Part shown: in pieces, positions 11,850-25,468 of the stretch
How positions within the stretch are numbered: the stretch's first letter is position 1
How the letters are laid out: the number at the start of each line of letters is the position of its first letter
Source: Erythrophleum ivorense
Taxonomy: Eukaryota; Streptophyta; Magnoliopsida; Fabales; Fabaceae
Reading direction: 5' to 3'
NCBI GenBank assembly: GCA_026724425.1
Contig: JAIUCV010000400.1
Coordinates: 1-64,000, forward strand
DNA length: 64,000 bases
Translations under genes and position numbers: made by a program
Notes under the pieces: generated by a model
The model's database searches: none
Told to the model about the DNA's origin: nothing
What the model saw: only the letters and a program-made list of their open reading frames with translations

Positions 11850-14700
11850 ATGTGAAAAAGAAAGAGAGGGAAAAATTGAAGCGACGAAAATAGTTTTTCC
11901 AAAAAGAAGGAAAGGGATGTCGGTGGTGGGGTTTTCAGACGAAATGAACTTGTAGCGTATGAACTGGGTGTATTTGCCTCCCACGTGGGTTTGTTGCGGG
12001 GGTTTTGTTTTGATTTGATGCTATCAGGAAGGATTAAACAGAGGCCCTCCTTAGGCATCTTCTACTCTTTCACTCTCCCGCTAATGCAGACCCATTCTAC
12101 TTTTATTAAGTCTTATTCATGAAGCCTTGTCTACTTGACTTTGAACTCCAAATCAAGTTAGATCATAGATGTGTTAACTAATTAATAGAGAAATTAAAAT
12201 CATATATACCTCTTCAACTTGCGGATTCCGTACAGTCTCAGACTGGTTCTTAGTTCTTACAATTATTTGTAGTCCATAGCAATACCCCAATTAGCAGGAG
12301 TTGTGATGCATTTAACAAAACAATATATGTACATGTTACATTGTTACCCAAAAAGCAATGAAGATAACTTTAAAGACGATAATATTAAACTTTGCCAATT
12401 TTAGAGAAATTCTACTTGCTCGCATTAGATTTATCTATATCTAATGGCCATGATCTAATTTATACATATATATATATATCTGTTGTTTCATATACATGAA
12501 AAAAACAACTTAAATTCTCTACTTATTTCAAGAAAGATGAGCACTATACTTATTCTTTCTATATTGTCCAAGTGTAATATCAACAATTTAAATTTCACCT
12601 TTTTTCTTAGTCTCAACCATTATTTTTTTAATTTGACAGTTAGAAAGTTTTACTCTCTTATAATAAAAAACTATACATCAAAATTTAAAAAAACTTAAAT
12701 TTAGATTAAAAAAATAATGAATAGGATATTCATCTTTTGAATGAGTAGAAAATTCAAGTTGATGTAAAAAATAAATCTTGACTATTACATATACATAGGC
12801 TTAATGCACCTCATAATTTTTTCCAATCCTATAACATAATTGGGACTTTGGGTTCCATTTATAACAATAACCATAGGTGACTTTAATTAATCAAATTTAA
12901 TTTAATTATATATCATTTAATTTGTACTAATTACCAAATATTGTATCTTCTAACTGGCCATTCCGCAGTTGCTATTAGCTTCTTCACCTTGCAACGTCAG
13001 AGACTTGTCTCACCAATCAAAATGTATTCTTATCCTTTTTGCACATAATGGATTGTTATTTTGAAATGCACGTGATTCATGAATAATTTCATCTGAGCCA
13101 ATTAAATGAAAAAGAACAGGCACATAACACCAGGAATTATTATTCTATTGCGAAATCTGTATTGGGTTTGAACTTTGAGGTTGAAATCTTTTAATAGCAG
13201 AATAAATTAATGAAAAAAAATTATTTAAGGACTTTATCTTAATAAATATGATATTAAAAAAATTTAAATTAAATTTTTTTGAAAGAAAGAAATATATATA
13301 TTATTATTAATATTTTCTAAAATTATCATTTATACTCCTTAAAATTAGTACTTAGATGTAAAAAAAAACTTATTAATCAGTTTGATTTCTATATTTTATG
13401 AATAAAAATAAGTGCAAGAATGATCAAATAAAAATAAAAAGAATGCAGATAAATAAGAGTCTAACATAGTAAGAAAAAAAAAAAGACTTTAAACGATTAA
13501 TCCATGCTTCTCTAGCTCACCAACCAAGCCTATTAAAGTATAAGAGAAAATTGAAACCTAGTTACTGATAATTAGGAGATGTTGCAATTGCCCACATAAT
13601 TTCATACTTTTTCCTTCATTGAGAAATTTACGATTGTCATTTTATAGTTATATATTCATCAATTATTTTTATACTCGGAACACATCGGAGAGCCTCAGTG
13701 GTCACAGGTGTGGAGAATGACTCCTGTTTCAATGACTTTAGATGCATTTTATTAATTTTTCTTTTAATTTTTCTACAATACGGTAGGTATCGTAAAACAC
13801 GCTGTTTCACGAGCCTTTAAAACACTTTTGAGTAAAACATATAACGGACGTTTATTAGCAATAATGTTTGGTAACAACCAAAAAAAAAAAAAGGCGAAAG
13901 TTTTAAATTACAGAAATATATATTGTAATGTCAAATGTTAAGGAAAAAAGCTTTGAATGGAAAAATATGCTAATTAAATTTTAAGAGATATTAAAAGTTA
14001 GAGTAGTTTATATTTTTAAAAATTATGTTAATTTCTGAAAATGTTTTCAAAAGAACTACAGAAATTATTTTTAAAATATTTATAAATTCATTATTTTATG
14101 GAGGGAAAAAAACAACAATATTGACTTCAATCCCACTTGCACATGACACAGTAGCAAAACCTCTTGAATGATTGACACGTCACTAATTTAAAAATTAAAA
14201 TTATCAAAATGAGAAGCAAAAAGGCTGCGTGTGAATAATAGTCAACAAGAACAAAGTTTATATGTAATTTTTTAATATTTTGTTATTAAATATTTATTTA
14301 ACATAGAAGAAGTATACAATGTTTACATATAAATGTATATTTTTTTAATTAAATTATATATTTATCATATTTTTAATTAAAAAATTAATAAAATTAATAT
14401 AAGAAATTATATGTGAGAATGCCAACAACACAAGCGGTTTTTAGAAGATCAAAGGACCGCAGCACAAGGAAAAGTCTAAAATGCGTTCATCAAAAACAGA
14501 AAAAAAAAAGTCTAAAATGCATCGTATTACTTACTATTCCACCGCAATTATAGGGCGCGTCACGTTCAAACCATACAAGCCAGCAAAACAATACTTTAAT
14601 GCTTGTTCTAACTTATAACTTTTTTTTTTTTTTGGGAACAGGATGTTCTAACTTATTCTAACTCGTAAGTAGATTACCTTTTCTATATAAAAGCGAGTCG
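11850..14700. other. AT-rich intergenic spacer
   Basis: No gene recognised. It holds a TA run at about 12466-12479, short poly-A tracts, and at about 14260-14420 an AT-rich stretch related to the inverted repeat at 5195-5385. Confidence 0.5.
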
Positions 14701-15949
14701 CATCTGAATTCTCCCGGCTGAGATACACCCTTTTTAATCGATTTGAGGTTTCGTGCAGCGATCATAGCTCCTTTTGATTCTCTTCTTCACGATAATTAAT
14801 GACGGTTTTCGGTGTAATTTTCAAAACCAATGAATAATTGACTGGAAGCAAATTCTGGCCAGATGTGATTCTCGTGCCGTCGGCTAATTCATTAGATGCC
14901 CTTGTTGTGAGGGGACATTTGAGAAAAGACATTTTAGAAAATACCAAATCAGAAACTATTTTCCACATCATAAAACAACAAATTAAGTGTTCAAAACAGT
15001 TCTCCTATCTCTACCTTCGATTTTGAAGTAACCAGGAGAAAATCAATAATAGGAAAGACAGGCACTCCAAAACTTAGTCAGCCGCCTCAGCCAACAATAA
15101 ATTAGGATTTTTAGACATCGATTTTACATAAAAAGGTCTAACCGCAGCAAAGTCACTTCAAATAAAACACAATCAATGTGCACTTCTAATAAGAGTATAA
15201 ATCACGCAGTCAATGTACACCAACTTCCTTTATGAATCCAGTTTCTAACACAAAGGCACCCCGCTTAGACAATTCATAATAAGAAGGCATATTTACATTT
15301 GAAGATTTTAAATTAAAAACATTCATATTATAAAATTTTAATTTTTAAAATATTTTAAAAAAAATTTCGAACAAAAAAATTTAATTTAGATCTTGAAATT
15401 TTTTTAAATAATTTTAAAGTTAAAAACCTTTCAATATAAAAATCTTCAACTTAAAGTATTAGAATATAATTCTTTAATAACAAGTGGGTTATGCTTAACG
15501 TACATATTGAATAATTTTCAAGAATGCAGGCTATAAATATGTAAATTTATAAAACCTCAACACAAGATGAAACAATGAAAACGAATTAAACCACGAAGAA
15601 AACTTAAAAATTTCACTTCTCTTTGAAAGCATGAGATGTACAAAAGGACTGTGACAAAAGCCTCCACCATTGAGCCCAAAAGATAATACAGTCGACAAAA
15701 TATAATAAGTTATAAAACCCCCAATATTTAATATATATGACAAACGTCGGGCGGGTGGTGTATTTTTGAACTTCCACATGGAACGATCCGGAAGTCCGTC
15801 AAAATGATCCAGACCAACAAATAACTTAGTGGACACCCGTGGACGCCCAAACTCAAATTTTACGAGGACTTTCAGAAAGGCCAACAGCTGTTGAAGCAAT
15901 GAGCATCGGCCAAACAGAAAAATAATAATAATAATCCTCGCAGCTGAAA
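14700..15949. other. 3' flank and likely 3' UTR of the BAG6-like gene
   Basis: About 15530-15949 is probably 3' UTR. Its 122-codon minus-strand frame begins beyond the real stop and lacks family resemblance. The patch 14700-15110 is GC-normal, with frames of 62 and 69 codons on opposite strands and no recognisable domain. Nothing further is supported. Confidence 0.4.
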
Positions 15950-17816
15950 TTAAAACTTGCCTCGGCCAGAATCACCCTTCAGCCGCTGACTTACATCATG
16001 TCGTAACATCTCCACATATTCCTACACAACCAAAAGAATAAAAAATATAATAAATATAATGCTGTCTGCGTGAAAATAATTTGGTACTGTAAGCAGCAGC
16101 TTCCAGCGTGCAAATAACACATGAAGGAACACTCACACTGGCAAGACCATCATCGCTGCACAACTCATCCAGAAGAACATCATAAGAATTTCCACTACCA
16201 AATAGCTGTATAGCATTTTCAACCACAGCACGGAAAACATCCGCACGCGGACTTAGCTGCTCCATCCTCTCGACCACTGGTTGAAGATTGATCTGAAAAA
16301 TGTAAAAGACAAGGAAACAATCATAATATGAGCTACTTTTTTATCTTAAGCTTAAAAAATGAACAGACGTATGAAGAGCCCAATAATACCGTCCCCTATG
16401 GTTTAATCCGTTAGCACCATTTGTCGTCTACTTTGTAAGAAAAGTGAGAAAGAGCCAAAAGAGGGGGTTATTAAACATTTTTTTTTCCCTTAGGGGAATC
16501 ACAGATTTTCGAGGGTCACACTCACATGTGACTCACAGAGAATCTATTTTTCTTTTCACCCCACAGAAAATTCAAAACATGGAAGTGCAGTGATGCAACC
16601 AATGCCTTTTTGTTGGCACATGTATACAAACCTGTAAACTTTGATAATCAGAATTTTCATCCCTGCTTGTTCCATCTCCGTAGGATACCTCGGGGTCTCT
16701 CCCTGCAGCAGAGAATTGCTGAGAAGAAGTTCCACCTCCAAGAGCTTGAGATACAATAGGCATCATCTGTTGAAGCATCCTTGACAAGTCAATGCCACTA
16801 CCTTGCCCTCTTTCCATTCCAGCAAACATATTTCCCACATCCTGACTGCCAACCTGTTGGACAATTTGATTGACAGTGTTCCTCATCTGTGGGCTCTGTG
16901 TGAACTGTTGCAACATGTTCCTCAAGACATTAGGTGAGCCAATTCCAGTTTGCTGTGAAACGCCTGCCAACAAACCATTTAAAGCAGGACTATGCAAAAC
17001 CTGAGACATAACACCAGCCACATCAATCTGGCCATCGCCAGGGGAAGAGGGTCTTTGGGATGGCCCATTAGCATTTCTCTGGTTCATAGAAGTTCCATGG
17101 CTTGCAAGAGCTTGCAATATATGTTGACCGCTTGTTCTAGCTTGCTGATTCTGATTACCAGAAGAACTGGCTGATCCATCATCAGCACCTTTACTTACAG
17201 GATGTTGAAGCCTTGTTCTCCTCTGTTTTGGACCATAAATGCATTTATTAATAATTTGGGTAACAACATGAAAAAATGAGTGTCAAGATGAGTCGGAATA
17301 CAGTGATGCAATGTGGTAAAGAACATAAGATGTCAAAGCAGAAATTTGACAAAGCAATTCATACACATATTCAGATGAACAACCTTCAAATTTCTCTCTT
17401 GCACACAGAAAAATAATTACATTTTAGATATATTAATAAAAGCAATCATGGACGTTCTCTTTAAGAGTTCTGGGATGAAATGGCCTTGACACAGTATCAC
17501 AGCTTTCATTACCAAGTGATTAATTAAGAGTTTGATCCCTGCCAATCCCATCCACCCAAATAAAAATTAATTTCTGTACAGGATATGGCGGGCTTGTAAC
17601 TCAAAGGGCTTTCACAAGATGGGAAACGTTAGGAACTAATAAGATCATTCAAGGGCTTTTCCCAGTCCACTCCAACGTTCAAAAATCTGCCAACAAAGTT
17701 TATTTGTTCCCATCCCCATTCAATTCTCTCACTCCCCCCCCCCCCCCTTCAAAAAACAAATGCATAATCATAATTTATTTTATACTTTTATATGTTTGTC
17801 TTGTTTATATGTGTGC

Positions 17817-17850
<34 letters not shown>

Positions 17851-20800
17851 AAATAACTTTTATCCTTGCATGTTCTTTCATATTTTGCGAAATTATTGAA
17901 ACAATATATCAAATAACTACAATCACAAGGAGTTAGTATATCTAGACTAGTCAGGGTAGCCAAAAGAAACTTGAGTGTGATTATATTGACTTTTAGTATT
18001 GTGTTAGGAATAATAAAATGTGTTTGAAAATATAACATAGGAGCAACCATATTCCTAAGCATTTGATGAATGTGAAAATAATATTCTATTGAGTTCATCC
18101 AAATCCTATGCACAAAGAGATAACCTAGAAGCTTACCTTACGCTCCAAACCACTCACACCCAATCCAAGTGGAGCAGCTTTGGCACTTTCAGTTACATGA
18201 TGTTTTTCAGTAGCAGTTTGAGCATTTTCTTGTACATTTTCTGACTTTGCTATCATTTCTCCACTTGACCAACTTAGTGAATCTTGATTGGAAGAAGTTG
18301 AAACAAATTTGTCGCTCAAAACATCTCTCTCCTCATTGTTAAGAGTTTGGACTGCCTCAGGTTGGGACTGGAAGTGATTGAAAGGTTAATACTTGTCAAT
18401 TAAAATTGATGGTTGCTGGGGACAGAATGGACCAACATGTTTTGGCAGAAGCAATACCTTATGTACTCCACTTTCAGATGTGCAAGCAACTGAAGACACA
18501 CTGGAAACCCCAACACCATTTGCTTCCATGGTATCTAGCTGTTCATTTCCTGGAGTAGGTCGTGATTCAGATCCAACAGGCAAGTCCTGGTTGGCTGACT
18601 CCACTCGACCTGTTTAGATACAACAACAATTATGAGAATCAATTGCCATTGAGATTTTTTATACAGAAGCAATAAATTGGTAGCCACCTGACTGGACTGT
18701 GTTATCTCCTTGTGTATTTCCTACAATGTTTCTAATGCGAGAATTGACTTCAGCTAAAACAGACGATAATGAAACTGAGTCAGAAGGCGGCTGTGAAGTA
18801 GAAACACCTAGACTGGGATGCATGCCACTACTGGTCCCAGGACCTGGAGGGCGTGCGGGTACAGCTGTGGCAATGATATTTCTCACAGGTAAAACACGCG
18901 TTGAACCTAAATCACCAGAGCCAGGAGCATTACGACGGTCGTTTGGTGTCCCTTCCGCATTATTTGACCGAGTACCAATTGCTGAAACAATTGGTGCAAG
19001 AGAGTTACCTGGTAGTAAGAAGAGTCAATGAAGGTTTTAACTTTTTAAGTTAATGAAACAATTAATTCTATTTACCAGCATGTATATGGATGTTCACGTT
19101 CCGAGGGCCATTTCCAACACCAACTGTACCAAATGTTGCAGGAGTTGAATAAGGAACAGAACCACCAAAGAGCGAGCTTGTTTGAAGTGGGAAAGGCTGC
19201 ATCACCAGAAACAATCACTGTAAGTGCTGGTTCAATTGATTCAGAAAGTGACCATCAAATATGCTACAGACTTCAAGAATTAACTTGTGCCACTTTGGGA
19301 TACCGAATGATCTGGAACCTCCACACAACTATAACATGTTAACAACCAAGGTGCAGTGATGTGATCAGAATGTACCAGAATGGCAGTATGACAGGGTCTG
19401 TTGAAAAAGATTCAAGACCAAGGCAGAATAGCTAGAAAGTCAGCAATGGATATTCCAACACTAAACTCACCACTACTGCTATCCCCAATGGGAACGTGAA
19501 CATTATATGTCATATAATCCAGTGTCCTTGGCAATAGGGATAGATTTACATAATATATAGTAATATACAAAATTATACATGGCTAAAATCTCAATGCTTA
19601 ACACATTAGAATGCAATGTGGTATAACTAAGTTAAAGCCTAAAATTGTGCTTATACATTGATGATAATACTTCTTTTCTTAAGGGCAAAAGAAATTTGGC
19701 ATCAACAAAAAGTCGCATATTGAAAGTAAAGTACAACATTTTCAAAAAACAAGCGCTCTCTGATTCCTATTTTCTGCAAAAGTAGCATACTGCAGTAATT
19801 TTGTTGTATGTGACAATTTTTTTTCTTGGGGGGTCCACTTGGGAAAAATCAAGTTGATGCCATGATTGCTATTTTGTTTGCATGCAACCATAATCAGCTT
19901 CACAATAATTTACCATTAATCCAGCATTCCTATTATTTCTTCATTCACAAACTATATGTTAAACCAACTTACATGATTGTTAAGGACATTTATCAGAATT
20001 CTATATAAACTACTTCCAAAGATATCAACTAGAAAGCTATATTATCAATTTCTAGATAAATGAAATCTTAATATCTATACTCTCTAGTATTGATGGTAAT
20101 ATGCTATGAAAAAAGTCCAATATAAAAAAATTTTCCAATAAGTACTTAGGCAGAGTAGAAACCAGAAACAGTTATGAAGTGTCATGTGGAATAAATGTTG
20201 CCTTAAAACCACATAAATATGACATGATTTTAAAATATGAAATATGATTCAACACAAATAATAATCAACTGTCTTCCTTTCAATCATCAATAATCTACTT
20301 GATTTTAAATCAAAGCGTTATATTTAAAATATTCATTGCATGTTAACCAACTTCTGATTCTATGATCAACTAATGCATGAAAAAATGTTCCAGCATCAGC
20401 ATTCATGAAAACAGATTAATACATCCAGAATTGAATGAACAAAAATAAATAACAAACCTGCACCATTATAGGATTAGGTCCTGATGGAGAAATATAAACC
20501 GCTGGCCCAGCATTGACAGTGGATTCTGCCTGAAAATTGAATATGATCATGAACAATATGTTTTGCAGAATAAATAAACTAAAGCAAACCACTAAAGAAG
20601 AGGAAGAAAACATACAGAAGACTGTCCCATACGCAGTGTCAAGATTGTACGCCCTAGCTCAAGTAGAAATGCACCCAAATGCTGCATGGCAAGTCCTATT
20701 TGCATTGACTCCGACTGTAATTGACCCCTTATACTTGGATCAGAAGTACTTCCCTCTCGCTCCAAGCGCCCTGCAATATGCTAGATTCACAAATTACAAA

Positions 20801-23800
20801 TTAACAACAATCAGATGACAAGATAGAAGATGAAGATAGCAAGGCTAATTTAGACAAACATTTAAAAACTTAAATATGTATCCTATGATAACAAAAGTTT
20901 TTTTTTTTTGGGTGTCTTCAGAAGTGATATCTAACCTTTAAAGACAGAATGAATCTTTATAAAATCAACACAAGTGGAGTGAGAGAGACAAGTCATAAAG
21001 GATGCACTCACAAAGGTACATCACCTAGGTAATTACTGACTAGAGATCTAACCGTGGAGCCATATAATCCTTTATTTATGCATCAATGAATTGAGTGTAT
21101 GAGAACCAAAATCAGCAGTTTTATTTATAGTGTGTGCAGTAAATTCATCTCTCAAATATCAGATTGTCCGCCTGTCCAATTAGAACTTGATAAGAGATGG
21201 CATCCAAAAGATGATCACAATGCCTAACTGGCATGATAGAACAAGATGTATCCCTGAATTTTCCAGCTAACGTGTAGTAACATTGTGGGTCTCATCAAAG
21301 TCAATTGAAGACCAATCCCTGCCAGAATTAGCAGATTTCCAGACAAGGATGTAAAGGTTAAGTTCAATAAAAATATGATTTTTAGAATATTTCTGATGCC
21401 ATCAAGTACTTCAACTGGATGATGAAGAACCTTATAGAGGAATGCTTCTTTTCTTTTTCAGCCTCACATAAATCAATTTGAAAAAAAAAAAAAAACCATC
21501 TACCTCTTAAAATATGCTCAACATGTTAGCCATTTTGGCATCTATAGCCTCCAAAGCCAAATAGCACATCTATTCTCCAAAAGTAACAGTGATTTTAAAA
21601 AAAAAAAAGAAATACACTATTTTGTCCATAATCTAGACTTTTCTGGCACAATCCTTTTCAACTTCCATATTTGCATTCTTATAAACTCTTGCATAAATTC
21701 CTTCCTGCCAGTAAAATTTATGCTATCACTCACAACAAATCCCCAAAAGTTGCATATAGTAAACATATACTTCTATCATTAAAGGGAAAAGATTTCTAAA
21801 TTTCTAAGAGGGATGAGTTGATTACAGATAGTGCAGCAATAGCATGATCACCAAGCAACCGTTCTGCACGATACAAGACAGTGCTTAATGCTTCAACTGT
21901 TGGCAACCCTTGTGGGTTAGAAGGTAATTCCACTTGTGTTTGCTCTCCTCTATTCATTGAAGACAAATTTGGTTGATAACCTGTGTAAGCATATCTAATT
22001 ATTAAAAAAATGTTTTTTCAATCTGAAATGTCATGGCAATGAGCTCAGTATCATCACCATTTTGTGATAGCATCTGCTCCATGCGATTTATAAATTCAGA
22101 CAAAGTATCCAGTGAATGAGGAATGGGCTGATATGAAGGGAACAAGTAAAACATAGTGTTAATAAATATAAAAACAATTAAGAGGGATGTGCATTAGAAA
22201 AAGCATATGTTCTTACTGCACTAAGTGATGGAACGGTTATGGATCCTGCAGCCATAGGAATCTGAACTACTTGAGGCAAAGATTGGAATGGTTGGCTGGG
22301 AAATGTCTGTCCAGACTGTGCTTGATTTCCTGATTGGTTCTGATTTTCAACATGCATTCCTCCAGCTCCATTCCCAGAAGGACCCTGAGTAGATAGATTG
22401 GGCTCCAGTTCAGATATACAGCCAGTTAGTTTAAAGGAAATATATTGAAGGATGCATGTAGCAAGCTAGCAACATAATATTTACCAAGATGAAAGACAAT
22501 TCTATAATCTGAACCAGTTTTACTTCACAAATGATACCAAATAAGAGGAATTAAAGAAGCTAATATAGTAGCATAAGAAGGCAAATCCAAAGGTTACAAT
22601 ATTAGATAAACACCTCATAAGATGCTTAAGGGTATGTTTGGTATACTATATAAAGCCTGATAGTATAAACTAATATAATACATTATGAATTTATCATTTG
22701 TTTGGTGTATATAATGTATTGTATAAGCTTATACATCATACCTCTCTTATACATGAAAATGATGTGAAACCTAATCATGCCTTGAGGGGTGGGATTAGGT
22801 TTGATTAGGTTTTAATATATATAGCCTTATTAATACTTTCTGATTTTAAATGATTAGGCTGAATCAAATTTAATTAATACTAGTTGGGATCGGGTTAGTT
22901 GAGCCATTTTTAAATTTTTGTAAAAATTATAAAATTATAAAGTAACCCTAAAAAAATAAAATTTTCAAATAAGTCTTTATGAAATAATTTTTTATAAAAA
23001 TTAGAAAATGATCATAAAAAATAAAATTTTTATATAAGTCCCTATAAAATTACATTTTACTACTAAAATTTTTTTATATAAATCCCTATAAAATAATTTT
23101 AAAAAAATTGATAGGATTGGGATAAATTATACAAAAACTAATTTAGTATCGAACTCAATTTAATTGGTTTAGTATGAGGTTAGGATAAATTGGTTTCTTA
23201 AACTCATTAAGTCATTTTTTTAAATATTTGGTAAAAATTATAAATTGACTCTTAAAAAATAAAAATTTCATATAAGTCCTTAAAAATTATATTTTACTCT
23301 TAAAAAAAATAAAATTTTCATTATGTTAGCTGAAATTGGCTAATATGGCCAATTCGATGGAGTATACCCAATTATTTTTTAACTATTTAACCTAATGTGA
23401 CCTCACAAGATCAGGTCAACCGTACACTATATGCAACCCTATTCACCCATCCTTTTTTCTAAAAGTTAAAATAACACAATAAATTTATATAAATATAGTA
23501 TATTTTTTAAGTAAAGGTATTTTTGTCAAAATGGCTGATTTTTATCGAATCCAGTATTATATAGTGCATTACTAAATAAATAATAATATTATCTTATACA
23601 ATACATTATCTTATACAGTATCATACCAAACACTGCATAATTTTAAAATTTTATCAGCTTTATCCTATCAGGTCTTATCCTGTATATCGTACCAAACGGG
23701 CCCTAATATTAACTGGGTGACGAAATGTGCATTAATAAACACCAGCCACATAAAGTAGATACTACAACACATGATCAGTCAATGAATATGAAAATGGAAA

Positions 23801-25468
23801 GGAGAAGTCTGCAAAGAAAAGTAGACAGCACTACCCAGCAATATTGTAAAGGAAATAAAGTAAAATAAGGACATCAAGGACATTCAATTGCTGAGCTTAC
23901 TTCAGAATGATTCAAGGATAAGACAATTAAAGATTCACATTCGAAGACCATGTGGCACTTATTACACAAATGATAACTTGCTCACGTTTTTAGTTTTTTT
24001 CCTAGCCCCCCCCCCCCCCCCCCCAGAAAAAAAAAAGAATTGAGAGAAAGTATAGCTATGCATGGTCTTTTTTTCAAGCAAGAAGCAATACTTACTGAAG
24101 AAGAAGACTGTGTAACATTTGTAACACCACTAGTGCCCTGGCCACCAATTCCAATAGAGTTCAAAACCGCTCCAATAACCTGGAAACATATTTTCACATT
24201 TGAAAACTTAATACAAAAAAGCATATACGTATTAACTGCTCAAATATAAAGTTATAGAACGCACCTGACTAAGGTCAGGAACAATGCCTTCACCTTGGTC
24301 CCCCATGTTAAAGGTCCCCAGAACAACACTGTGTGAAATTTGCCCAACACGGTTACGAGGCGCCCCAGAGCTTGCATCATTTCCTTCCAAATAGAAAAAA
24401 ATAATTATTATTTTAGTAGCATAGAAACATGATCTACAGCAATTCTAAAGAACTGGAAAAGAGCACTGGGAATGCGGCCTTAATTATTACCTCGGTTTCC
24501 ATTCGTACCAGTTGCCTCACCAGAACTGGTACCAGGAGCCTGTGACTGGTTCAGTTGCCTTTCAACTAAATGCAATGTATCCCCATTCTCAACATCTAAG
24601 TAAAATTGGTTAAGGAACATATTTTAAAACAAACAAACAATATAAATTGTGGTGTGGTAGATAAAGATAATTTAAAGCAAAAAATAGCCATTGATAGAGC
24701 TAAATCAAAGAAGAATGTGTACCACAATTTCCTGAATCCTGAAGGCAGAATAGTTCAAAGAAAGAAGCATAAATGATAGACAGAAAGTGCTATAGCTGAA
24801 TGTTTATATCAGATTACTTCATTCAATACACACACACCATAAACTGAAATGTACAGAAGGCACCATTCACATCAATAATTAGCTATACTACTCTGCAACA
24901 ACATTGCAATTGTAATTATAATTTACAAATACTAAAGCATTCTACCACTGTTCTGCTCTCTCTGTCATTTAAGAATATAATATTATCCAATAACCAGGTA
25001 ACATCCACTAAGCATGGAACTGACAGAGAAAAGAATAATTAAATTGAAGGATACAATACTCAGAAAGGACATGATTATCCTTCAAGACTTTCCCCCTGAA
25101 TATTAACCGTTGCTGACCTACTGGAACACCAACTTCATTTGCTATTTTCTCCTTCAACAATGAAACTGGCATCTGAAATAATTTTGAAGACAGATTACAT
25201 TTATAAAAAAAAAAGGAGGTAGTTCACAAATTTAAAATAGTGGGGCTAAAGTGCTATACTCTAGTCTATAGATATTGCCGTTGTATATGTCTTTAAAAAT
25301 ATAAGACAGAAATTGAGAAGACTATTGGCTATTACTAACATTTTTATCGACTTGAAAACTGTAAACATGGGAATCTAAAGTCTTGATATTGAGCTGAACA
25401 GTTGAATCAGAACATTCTGCAGAAATATTGCTAGCACTGGGACCATCGTTAGAGCTCTGGCCTGCCAT
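15950..25468 (-). CDS. Ubiquitin-like, BAG6-type large protein
   Basis: Seventeen coding exons: 25468-25340, 25172-25055, 24595-24491, 24383-24265, 24179-24096, 22384-22217, 22127-22058, 21980-21826, 20780-20616, 20529-20458, 19196-19076, 19008-18688, 18609-18458, 18367-18137, 17222-16632, 16292-16137 and 16021-15950 (TAA). They sum to 2,829 nt, 942 residues. Residues about 24-96 form a ubiquitin-like domain (VQLNIKTLDSHVYSFQVD, then QQRLIFRGKVLKD and NGDTLHLVERQ). After that come low-complexity Gln/Ser/Gly/Pro stretches, a helical block with TLSEFINRMEQML and ALSTVLYRAERLLGDHAIAA, another with LAMQHLGAFLLELGRTILTL, and a C-terminal part with SQVLHSPALNGLL and LQQFTQSPQMRNTVNQIV. Arabidopsis has a similar ubiquitin-like protein (At5g42220, from memory). 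Animal BAG6 handles mislocalised membrane proteins and tail-anchored clients; a like role here is inferred. The exon at 20780 uses the TAG|CAT acceptor, because a nearer CAG would break the frame. Confidence 0.93.
17819..17846. repeat. (TA)14 microsatellite
   Basis: Uninterrupted TA run in the intron between coding exons 15 and 14 of the BAG6-like gene. A poly-C tract lies about 70 bp before it (about 17736-17748). Confidence 0.9.
22630..23703. mobile_element. Non-autonomous PIF/Harbinger-like element in BAG6-like intron 5
   Basis: The left end is GGGTATGTTTGGTATACTAT. The reverse complement of the right end is GGGCCCGTTTGGTACGATAT. Subterminal CCTGATAG blocks also match in inverted orientation. 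Both sides carry TAA (22627-22629 and 23704-23706), a 3-bp TWA target duplication typical of PIF/Harbinger and Tourist MITEs. The 1,074-bp interior is AT-rich, made partly of repeated units like ATAAAATTTTCATATAAGTC, with no transposase. It sits wholly inside the intron, clear of both splice sites. Confidence 0.78.
24006..24024. repeat. Poly-C tract (19 C)
   Basis: Uninterrupted run of 19 cytosines in an intron, about 70 bp from exon 5 of the BAG6-like gene. The written length may be unreliable because such runs are hard to sequence. Confidence 0.85.

Noticed and set aside
15531..15899. 122-codon minus-strand ORF
   Set aside because: Located after the BAG6-like stop codon in probable 3' UTR; no conserved motif.
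20770..20780. Acceptor CAG at 20771-20773 for BAG6-like exon 9
   Set aside because: It breaks the reading frame; the TAG ending at 20781 keeps it and adds HIAGRLE.
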